Shown here: positions 57,482 to 64,000 of the stretch, piece by piece
Numbering within the stretch: the stretch's first letter is position 1
How the letters are laid out: each line of letters opens with the position of its first letter
Source: Cedecea neteri NBRC 105707 = ATCC 33855
Lineage (GTDB): Bacteria > Pseudomonadota > Gammaproteobacteria > Enterobacterales > Enterobacteriaceae
DNA length: 64,000 bases
Assembly: GCF_001571265.1 (NCBI RefSeq)
Contig: NZ_BCTL01000037.1
Location: 1 to 64,000 of the forward strand
Direction of reading: 5' to 3'
The notes under the pieces: model-generated
The model's database searches: none
The model's input: the letters and a program-made list of their open reading frames with translations, nothing else
Told to the model about the DNA's origin: nothing
Program-made: the position numbers and the translations under genes

Positions 57482-59173
57482 TTAGAACCGCTCCCAGTTG
57501 TCTGCGCTACCGCCGCTCGTGGCAAGCGCAGGTTTGCGTATCGTGGAAGCTGGGGCAGATTTAGCCTGCCGCGCGTTAGCCGCGGCAATTGCCTGTCCGG
57601 TATTGAAGATACTCATTAACTGCACCAGCCGGGTGGCCTGATCGCTGAGGCTCTCAGCCGCGCTGGCAGACTCTTCCACCAGCGCGGCATTCTGCTGCGT
57701 GACCTGATCCAACTGAGTAATAGCCACGTTTATCTGCGTGATGCCCTGCCCCTGCTCTTCCGTCGTCACACCAATTTCAGAGATCAGCCCGGCCACGCGG
57801 TGGGACTGCTGCACCAGGTCATCGATCGTTGTTCCCGCCGAACTCACCATATCCGATCCTTTTGTCACAGTACGCATGCTGTCCTCAATCAGAGCTTTGA
57901 TCTCACTGGCCGCAGAAGCAGATCGCTGCGCCAACGAGCGTACTTCCCCGGCAACGACCGCAAAACCACGTCCGGATTCCCCTGCACGAGCGGCCTCGAC
58001 GGCGGCATTCAGCGCCAGAATATTTGTCTGGAATGCGATGCCGTCAATGACGCTAATAATGTCGCCAATTTTCTGCGAGCTTTCGCTAATTTCACGCATC
58101 GTCAGAACAAGATTATTGACCGCATTCCCGCTTTGCGTGGCCGTTTCGCTGGCAGAATTGGCCAGGCGAGTCGCCGTGCGCACCGTCTCGGCATTCTGCT
58201 GAATTGTCTGGCTCATTTGTTCCATAGAAGCGGCCGTTTCCTGCAGGCTGGCCGCTTGCTCTTCGGTGCGTTGGCTGAGATCGGTGCTGCCAGCCGCAAT
58301 TTCACTGGCGCCCACGGAGATAGAATGGCTGCTATCTCGCACTTCGCGCACGACCCCGAGCAGACGGCTACGCATATCATCCATAGCCGCAAGCAGGCTT
58401 CTGGTGTCCCCTTGCTTCAGTTCAACGGCGGTATTGAGCTGGCCCTCAGACACTTGTTTAGCTACGGAGACAGCATAAACAGGCTCACCGCCAAGCTGAA
58501 CTTTCACCGCTCGCCCGATACCCCAGGCAATCAAAGTGCCGATCAGGGCGCTGATGATCGTAATGATCAACAACAGGTTACCGGCAAAGTGTGCTTCCTC
58601 AACATAACCGCGAGCCATGTCCACCGTGCTACCGGAATGATCGCTAATCATCTCGCTGAGCGCATCGAGCACCCTGGCCTGCGGGCCAACCACTTCACTG
58701 ATGACTAATGCACGAGCGGCATCGTACTGCCCCGCAGCGCTTACACTCATCACCTTGCGAAGCGCCTGGGAATAGGCCGGGCGGACATTGTTCAGGTTGT
58801 CGAATAACTCGCGGGAATGCTTAAGCTTGAGCGCCTTATCCAGCTGCTTTAAGAGGACGTTGTTGTCCACGATACGCTTTTCGAGTACCTGGTTGGTTTT
58901 TGTAATGTAGTCCCGGCTCTCGGCTTCGGTATGCGACAGCGTGGTGAACAACGCCATATCACGAATATCGTGGGCATTGTCCGTAATATTATCTTTAATC
59001 TTTACGATCAACAGCAAATTCACCAGGCGGACATTGGCTGCATAATTAAGGTTATTTCCAACAGAAACCAACTGCATTCTGGCAAATAATGCGACAAAGA
59101 ATCCAATGGCGATGACCAGCGCAAAGCCAGCCCCAAGCATGGTACTAAGGCGCATATTCTTCAGTTTGTTCAT
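57482..59173 (-). CDS. Methyl-accepting chemotaxis protein
   Basis: The 563-residue chemoreceptor has an N-terminal membrane helix (about 10-30), a four-helix-bundle periplasmic sensor, a second membrane helix (about 193-212), a HAMP domain and a signalling domain with the conserved tip [20 protein letters not shown] (outline) near 385. It ends with NWERF, like the NWETF pentapeptide that tethers CheR/CheB. It resembles the Tsr/Tar class but its ligand is unknown. A perfect sigma-28 promoter lies upstream. Confidence 0.94.
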   Translation of the reverse strand: MNKLKNMRLSTMLGAGFALVIAIGFFVALFARMQLVSVGNNLNYAANVRLVNLLLIVKIKDNITDNAHDIRDMALFTTLSHTEAESRDYITKTNQVLEKRIVDNNVLLKQLDKALKLKHSRELFDNLNNVRPAYSQALRKVMSVSAAGQYDAARALVISEVVGPQARVLDALSEMISDHSGSTVDMARGYVEEAHFAGNLLLIITIISALIGTLIAWGIGRAVKVQLGGEPVYAVSVAKQVSEGQLNTAVELKQGDTRSLLAAMDDMRSRLLGVVREVRDSSHSISVGASEIAAGSTDLSQRTEEQAASLQETAASMEQMSQTIQQNAETVRTATRLANSASETATQSGNAVNNLVLTMREISESSQKIGDIISVIDGIAFQTNILALNAAVEAARAGESGRGFAVVAGEVRSLAQRSASAASEIKALIEDSMRTVTKGSDMVSSAGTTIDDLVQQSHRVAGLISEIGVTTEEQGQGITQINVAITQLDQVTQQNAALVEESASAAESLSDQATRLVQLMSIFNTGQAIAAANARQAKSAPASTIRKPALATSGGSADNWERF

Positions 59174-59471
59174 AAATCCCTCTGAGCTTTTATGGTTATA
59201 TCGCAGGCAATAAGAGGAGGTAATCGGTAGAAATCACATCAACGGTTGCGACGGTATCTTTGATAGTTATCGGATTTTTTATCGGCAGATCGAAAGACTT
59301 CTTTAGTCATTATTTATAATGTTCTGGCAACAAAAAAAATAATGACAGCGAGATGACAAATAATGAGCTAATTAATATTTTTAATAAATTAAAACTACTA
59401 TTTTTAGGAGTGGCAGCCCCGTCCCATTCGTGGTTAACGGAGCTGAAATTGACGTTTTATCCGTGCAGGAA
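59174..59471. other. Spacer between the chemoreceptor and cupin genes
   Basis: It contains the sigma-28 promoter and an A+T-rich stretch (59310-59400). The cupin gene ends at 59472. No additional gene is supported. Confidence 0.6.
59279..59305 (-). promoter_or_regulatory. Sigma-28 (FliA) promoter of the chemoreceptor gene
   Basis: In the gene direction the sequence is TAAA-N15-GCCGATAA, an exact match to the flagellar sigma-28 consensus. It lies about 106 bp before the start codon. This links the receptor to the flagellar regulon. Confidence 0.92.
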
Positions 59472-59921
59472 TTATTTATCTGCGATGAAGCGATCGTCTT
59501 CACCCACCGGGATATAAACGCGTACCCACTCCTTCCCGTCGACGATATCCCAGCTATGCCCTTCACCCGCCGTATCGGCCGCAAGTAGCACCGTGCCTGG
59601 CTCGATGATGAACGTTGAGCCGTCGCTGACCTTAAACTTCAGCTTGCCTTTCAGGGTAACCACGTACTGCTTTTTCGGTGCCGGATGCACGCCTTTCTGC
59701 CACTCTTCAAAGGTATTACTGAAATAGAGATTTTCCGAAGAAAGTTTTGCCAGAGAGGGAATAGAACCTTTTACAAACGCAGAGTGATTATCAGCCGTAT
59801 TAATCAATTTCACCGCTGGAATACGTTGCTCACTGGCATCTGTTTTTGTGGCTTCAGCATGTCCAAGCATTGAAACAAGCAAACCTGCGGTGGCCAACAT
59901 AAGCCGTGTTATTTTTTTCAT
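59472..59921 (-). CDS. Periplasmic cupin-domain protein
   Basis: The 149-residue protein begins with a signal peptide (MKKITRLMLATAGLLVSMLG, cleavage near HAEA) and has a cupin fold: YVVTLKGKLKFKVSDG, FIIEPGTVLLA and GHSWDI give the typical beta-barrel pattern. Ligand residues of classical cupins are only partly present. The ATG at 59919-59921 is preferred because the signal peptide starts there; upstream codons to 59987 lack one. Function unknown. Confidence 0.72.
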   Translation of the reverse strand: MKKITRLMLATAGLLVSMLGHAEATKTDASEQRIPAVKLINTADNHSAFVKGSIPSLAKLSSENLYFSNTFEEWQKGVHPAPKKQYVVTLKGKLKFKVSDGSTFIIEPGTVLLAADTAGEGHSWDIVDGKEWVRVYIPVGEDDRFIADK

Positions 59922-60351
59922 GATCGTATCCAGAGTTAATTTCAACCAGCACTTTTTCGGTGAGTAAATCACCGTGAGAAAAAACAAAATTCCAGGTTAG
60001 TACATCAGAGGCGATCAATTTCGTCAATATCATGCACGACAAGTTTATTTAGTTAATAAATTAAATATACATAAAGAAAATAATTATGCGTAAACACCAC
60101 TCAGCTCCTTAATTATTTATTTAAATCGTTCACAAACTAAACTTATCTTTAAGTCAAAAAAGAATGATTAAGAACTAAATAAGCTAAATGCAGCCTGTGA
60201 TAACCTCAATTTAGCTTACGGCCAGGGAAAAATAGCATCCGTCGTCCTGACTCATCAAAATTTCGTTCTCAAAAAGGCAACGCAATGCGCCATTTTTACT
60301 GCTTTAACGATGCGGTCGGGTATGGCAGCTTGAAGGAAAAGGAGACGCCCT
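59922..60351. other. Long A+T-rich intergenic region upstream of the creatininase gene
   Basis: These 430 bp hold no gene I can support. The A+T-rich core is 60040-60180. A perfect 9-bp inverted repeat, TAAGCTAAA (60180-60188) and TTTAGCTTA (60210-60218), is separated by 21 bp. A frame at 60285-60587 overlaps the next gene in another phase and is discarded. Confidence 0.55.
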
Positions 60352-61170
60352 ATGAAACTGCCCTCTTCCCCCTGGTGGTGGGATCTTTCCACTCGCGAAT
60401 TCAGCGAGCTGGAGATGCACAATATTGTCGCGGTGCTGCCCGTTGGCGCCGTGGAGCAGCATGGCCCCCACCTGCCGGTGCGGGTCGATGCCGCTATCAA
60501 CGCCGGAATTATCCAGCGAGCGGTAGAACATCGCCCCGCTGGCCTGCCCGTGCTGTTTATGCCCGCTTTGCCCATCGGCAAGTCTGACGAACATCTGGCT
60601 TACCCAGGCACGCTCACGCTGCCCTATGAAGTGCTGGGCCAGGTGTGGTTTGAAATGGCCAAAAGCGCATGGCGAGCGGGCATCCGCAAAATCATTTTCT
60701 GGAACTCCCACGGCGGGCAGCCACAGCTGATGGAAATCGTCTGCCGTAAGCTACGTGTGGAGTTAGGGATGTTGGCGGTTGGCGCCAGCTGGTTCCGCAC
60801 CATTGATACTTCCGATCTTTACAGCGAAGTGGAGCGTCAACACGGCATTCACGGCGGGGAATCAGAAACCAGCGTGATGCTGCACCTCCACCCGGAGTTA
60901 GTGCACATGCAGCATGCGGATAATTTTGTCTCGGCTTCGGTAGCGATGGAAGCCAAAGGAGGCATCCTCACGCCGGAAGGCGGCGTCAGCTTTGGCTGGA
61001 TGGCTCAGGATCTCCATCCTTCGGGCACCACGGGGAACGCCGCCGCCGCCGATGCCGAAAGAGGTGAAATTGAGGTTGAGCGTGCCGCCCGCGCCCTGCT
61101 GCAGCTAATAGAAGAGGTCAGCCGGGCCGATCTCAGCCTGCTGACCCCACACACCGCTTTTAGTCGCTGA
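60352..61170 (+). CDS. Creatininase-family amidohydrolase
   Basis: The 272-residue enzyme has the family metal-binding residues in VGAVEQHGPHLPVRVD (Glu35, His37, Asp46), the WNSHGGQP motif near 118 and GIHGGESETS near 170. Family members are zinc- or manganese-dependent amidohydrolases acting on cyclic amides such as creatinine. The substrate here cannot be read from sequence. It lies next to a BMP-type ABC uptake operon, with GGAG before the ATG. It is convergent with a LysR gene. Confidence 0.88.
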   Translation: MKLPSSPWWWDLSTREFSELEMHNIVAVLPVGAVEQHGPHLPVRVDAAINAGIIQRAVEHRPAGLPVLFMPALPIGKSDEHLAYPGTLTLPYEVLGQVWFEMAKSAWRAGIRKIIFWNSHGGQPQLMEIVCRKLRVELGMLAVGASWFRTIDTSDLYSEVERQHGIHGGESETSVMLHLHPELVHMQHADNFVSASVAMEAKGGILTPEGGVSFGWMAQDLHPSGTTGNAAAADAERGEIEVERAARALLQLIEEVSRADLSLLTPHTAFSR

Positions 61171-61197
61171 ATACTCCGCCCGACTTCCCGCCGGGCG

Positions 61198-62097
61198 CTA
61201 CTCCATCTGCAGCATCATCCCTTTTAGGGTTTCGGCCAGCACGCTGCCGATGGCGCTGGTGCCGCGATCGTGCCCTATCAGCATCAGGGTTTGCGTTTGC
61301 TGGCCCAGCTCCCGCACCGGAATATAAACCAGCCGCCCGCTCCGCAGGTCGGTTTCGATATCAAACGGCGTCAGGAACGTCAGCGCCTGGTCCATCATCG
61401 CCGACTGGCGCATCACCTCGATGGAGTTGGTTTCGATAACTGGCTGCAGCGCCACCATCGCCCGAGCGAATACATCGTTCAGGTAGGGGCGAATCACCGT
61501 GGAATCATCGGCGATAACCATGGGATGCGGCATACAGTCGCTCAGACGCAGGCTGCTTTTATCTGCCAGCGGATGCCCCGGCGCAACGACCGCGCCCAGC
61601 CTGCCCGTCACGCTGGCAATGCTGCGCAGCGCCGAGCGCATTTCAAAATCAAAACCGATCCCCAAATCCACGTCGCCAGAGGCCACCGCGCTGGTTATGT
61701 CCTCACCGCGCGTCATCTGCTGCAGACGCAGCTTTACTCGTGGGTTAGCACGGCGGAAGTCAGCTGCCGCCCTCGGGATCAGGTTAGCCGCCAGCCCGCT
61801 CATCATCGCCACCGTCACTTCCCCACGCCGCAGCCCCTTTAGCTCCTCAATTTTAATCTGCGCCCATTCCAGCTCTTTAAAGCTCTGGCGCACATGGTGA
61901 ATCAGCGTTTCACCCGCGGCGGTGAGGATCATTTTACGCGGCAAACGCTGGAATAAAGGCGTGCCCAGCTCTTCCTCCAGCGCCAGCAGCTGGCGGTTGA
62001 TCGCCGAAGCGGAAATATGCAGGCGTTCCGCGGCCTTACGGATCGAACCGCTGCGCGCCACCTCATCAAGATAAACCAGTAAACGATATTTCAGCAT
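61198..62097 (-). CDS. LysR-type regulator of the BMP ABC operon
   Basis: The 299-residue protein has the LysR winged helix (IRKAAERLHISASAINRQLL outline, about 18-40) and an effector-binding domain. It is divergent from the BMP substrate-binding gene across a 124-bp spacer, so it probably controls that operon and perhaps the creatininase gene, which is convergent with it. The effector is unknown. Confidence 0.88.
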   Translation of the reverse strand: MLKYRLLVYLDEVARSGSIRKAAERLHISASAINRQLLALEEELGTPLFQRLPRKMILTAAGETLIHHVRQSFKELEWAQIKIEELKGLRRGEVTVAMMSGLAANLIPRAAADFRRANPRVKLRLQQMTRGEDITSAVASGDVDLGIGFDFEMRSALRSIASVTGRLGAVVAPGHPLADKSSLRLSDCMPHPMVIADDSTVIRPYLNDVFARAMVALQPVIETNSIEVMRQSAMMDQALTFLTPFDIETDLRSGRLVYIPVRELGQQTQTLMLIGHDRGTSAIGSVLAETLKGMMLQME

Positions 62098-62221
62098 CGG
62101 GGCTCCTGCGTTGCCTAAAAGGCATCGGTCAGTACGAAAATACGTGCTTTTAAGATATCGCTAAGCGCGGCATAACTGAAGCCATCAATCATCCTCCATC
62201 CACAATCCTGGGAGAGAAAAG

Positions 62222-63229
62222 ATGGCAGGCATCACCCGCAGAAACTTCGCAAAAATGCTGGCAGGCGCCGTGGTACTCCCCGCCCTTGCCCCCGTAATGT
62301 CACGCTCTGCCCTGGCGGCAACGAAAGAGTTCAAGGTGGCGCTGCTGCTGCCGGGGACCATTTCCGACGGCGGCTGGAATACCCTGGCGTATCAGGGCCT
62401 GCAAAGTCTGAAAAAATCCGGCATTAAGGTGGCCTGGAGTGAAAGCGTGCCGCAGGCACAGATGGAACAGTCGATTCGCGGCTACGCGGACGATGGCTAC
62501 AACCTGATTATCGGCCACAGCTTTGAGTACGGCGCGGCGTTCACTGAAATCGCGCCGGACTACCCGGATACCGACTTTTTCGCCTCCACCTTTAAACCTG
62601 CGGAAGCGGCACCGAAAAACGTGGAATACATCAATCTGGCCTACATCCAAGCCGCGTATGCCGCAGGCGCGCTGGCCGCGCTGATTTCCGACAAAGGCAA
62701 AGCCGTGGGCTTTGTGGGCGGCGGTGATAACCCAACTCAGCAGGGCATGATGCGCGCCTTTATCCTCGGAGCGGAAAAAACACGCGCGGGCATTAAGGGC
62801 CTTGGCGTCGTCACCGGCGACTACGGCAACGCGGCAAAAGGGCGTGAGGCCGCCACGGCCATGATAACCAACGGCGCAGACGTTATCTGGCATGCCGCCG
62901 ACGTCACCGGCCTCGGCGCGCTTCAGGGCGCGATTGCCGCCAACGTCAAAGCCATCGGCTGCTATACCGATCAGAAAGAGGTCTCCCCCACCCACATCGC
63001 CTGCAGCTTTAAGCAAAACCTGGACTGGGTTGTGGAGCAGGTGGGCAGCGCGGCGGCAGGTCACGCCTTTAAGGGCGGCGAAGAGTGGTCGCCGAGCGTC
63101 GCCAAAGCCTGGTCGGTTATCTACGGCAGCACATCCCACAACGCCAGCCTGGTGAGCGACGGCGCCTGGCAAGCCTTCCAGAAAATCTGGCAGCAGCTTG
63201 ACACCGGCGCGTTATCCGCCACCGCCTGA
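62222..63229 (+). CDS. BMP-family ABC substrate-binding protein, Tat-exported
   Basis: The 335-residue periplasmic protein belongs to the Med/BMP family that binds nucleosides or related ligands. It begins with the twin-arginine motif TRRNFAK and a hydrophobic stretch, with a cleavage site near SALA|ATK, so it is exported folded by Tat. Family segments DGGWNTLAYQGL, GFVGGGDN and the ITNGADVIWHAAD region are present. It is followed 14 bp downstream by the ATPase gene of the transporter. Preceding gene is a divergent LysR regulator. Confidence 0.9.
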   Translation: MAGITRRNFAKMLAGAVVLPALAPVMSRSALAATKEFKVALLLPGTISDGGWNTLAYQGLQSLKKSGIKVAWSESVPQAQMEQSIRGYADDGYNLIIGHSFEYGAAFTEIAPDYPDTDFFASTFKPAEAAPKNVEYINLAYIQAAYAAGALAALISDKGKAVGFVGGGDNPTQQGMMRAFILGAEKTRAGIKGLGVVTGDYGNAAKGREAATAMITNGADVIWHAADVTGLGALQGAIAANVKAIGCYTDQKEVSPTHIACSFKQNLDWVVEQVGSAAAGHAFKGGEEWSPSVAKAWSVIYGSTSHNASLVSDGAWQAFQKIWQQLDTGALSATA

Positions 63230-63243
63230 CCCGGAGCTAAAAG

Positions 63244-64000
63244 ATGAACATAGCTGCGCCTTTGCCGCGTGTAGCGTTGAATCGCATCACCAAAAGATTT
63301 GCCCGCGTCACCGCCAACGACAACGTCTCAATGACCATTGAAGCCGGTGAGATCCACGCTCTGCTGGGCGAAAACGGCGCAGGAAAAAGTACCCTGATGC
63401 AAATCCTCTACGGCCTTTATCAGGCCGATGAGGGCGACATTGTTGTGGCGGGAAAAAGCGTGAAGTTTCGTGACCCGAGCGACGCCATAGCCTGCGGCAT
63501 CGGCATGGTTCATCAGGAATTTATGCTGGTGCAGCCGATGACTGTCGTCGAAAACGTGGTGCTCGGCCTGAAAGATAACGCCAGCGGCGTGCTCAACCTG
63601 AAGGCCGCCGCCGCCAGGCTGCAGGCGCTGTCGGATAAGCACGGCCTGGCCATCGATCCTTGGGCGCAGGTGCAGCATCTTTCCGTTGGCGTGCAGCAGC
63701 GGGTTGAGATCTTAAAACTGCTCTACCGTGACGCGCAGGTGCTGATCCTGGATGAGCCCACGGCGGTGCTTACGCCGAAAGAGAAAGAAGGCCTGTTTGC
63801 CACGCTGAAGTCGCTCTGCGCCGAAGGGCGATCCGTGGTGATCGTCACCCATAAGCTCTATGAAATCATGGCGATCGCCCGCCGGGTGTCCGTCATGCGG
63901 GCCGGAAAAATGGTGGAAACCGTGGCGGTGTCTGACACCTCCGAAACCGATCTGGCTCGCCGCATGGTCGGCCGTGATGTCGTGCTGCGGGTCGAGAAAA
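63244..64000 (+). CDS. ABC transporter ATP-binding protein, BMP/ribose type (partial)
   Basis: The frame starts with ATG at 63244 and runs off the right edge after about 252 codons. It has Walker A GENGAGKS near residue 42, the Q-loop VHQEF, a signature LSVGVQQR near 148 and Walker B VLILDEPT near 168. This is the first ATPase half of the tandem ATPases typical of simple-sugar and BMP importers. The permease genes must lie beyond the window. The sequence is intact as far as it is seen. Confidence 0.92.
   Translation, partial: MNIAAPLPRVALNRITKRFARVTANDNVSMTIEAGEIHALLGENGAGKSTLMQILYGLYQADEGDIVVAGKSVKFRDPSDAIACGIGMVHQEFMLVQPMTVVENVVLGLKDNASGVLNLKAAAARLQALSDKHGLAIDPWAQVQHLSVGVQQRVEILKLLYRDAQVLILDEPTAVLTPKEKEGLFATLKSLCAEGRSVVIVTHKLYEIMAIARRVSVMRAGKMVETVAVSDTSETDLARRMVGRDVVLRVEK

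Noticed and set aside
53897..64000. Second copy of the ileX 3' end as an attachment site
   Set aside because: I saw no repeat of the tRNA 3' sequence to the right of the gene within the window.

Overview
The window is chromosomal DNA of an Enterobacteriaceae member. Most proteins align end to end, from memory, with E. coli K-12 proteins, and gene order follows enterobacterial blocks, but the order and several inserted genes differ from E. coli, Salmonella and Klebsiella as I remember them. An ERIC repeat, Fur boxes, a CRP/DeoR control region and tRNA-Leu(CAG) and tRNA-Ile2(CAU) genes fit this family. A Cedecea-like or Enterobacter-like relative is possible, but I cannot name the genus from sequence alone.

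Layout. (1) 1-24 kb corresponds to the E. coli 99-100 min region: nadR-radA-serB, smp, lplA, yjjJ, the deoCABD operon with its control region, a concentrative nucleoside transporter, yjjV-yjjU, ytjA, osmY, prfC, yjjG-rimI-holD, rsmC, three tandem tRNA-Leu genes, yjjZ, a diguanylate cyclase and fhuF. (2) 24-36 kb is an accessory mixture: a two-gene PTS (IIB-IIC), a YbaK-like protein, an AraC regulator divergent from a DMT exporter, yjjPB, ohrR-ohr, yjjA, cdh, and a LysR regulator divergent from adenine deaminase plus a purine permease. (3) 36-54 kb corresponds to the E. coli 68-69 min region: ygiF-glnE-hldE, ygiM, cca, uppP, folB, plsY, tsaD, rpsU-dnaG-rpoD, mug and ileX. A stand-alone indole-glycerol-phosphate synthase and a small unknown gene sit between plsY and tsaD, where E. 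coli carries ttdR-ttdABT. (4) 54-60 kb, beyond the tRNA gene ileX, is an A+T-rich island: a deleted IS3-family element, a colicin immunity gene, a convergent colicin A/N-type pore-forming gene interrupted at an A8 slippery tract, a DUF1889 gene, a chemoreceptor with a sigma-28 promoter and a periplasmic cupin. (5) 60-64 kb holds a creatininase-family hydrolase, a LysR regulator and the start of a BMP-type ABC uptake operon that runs off the window.

How the genes work together. Nucleoside and purine salvage recurs: deoCABD with a nup-type transporter, an adenine deaminase with its permease, and a BMP-type ABC system of the family that often imports nucleosides. Information processing is concentrated in rpsU-dnaG-rpoD, prfC, rsmC, rimI, tsaD, cca and the tRNA genes. 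The most unusual area is the bacteriocin locus. It has the convergent activity/immunity layout of pore-forming colicins, but the activity gene has a short cysteine-containing N-terminus instead of translocation and receptor domains. Reading into the pore domain needs a -1 shift at an in-phase A_AAA_AAG site.
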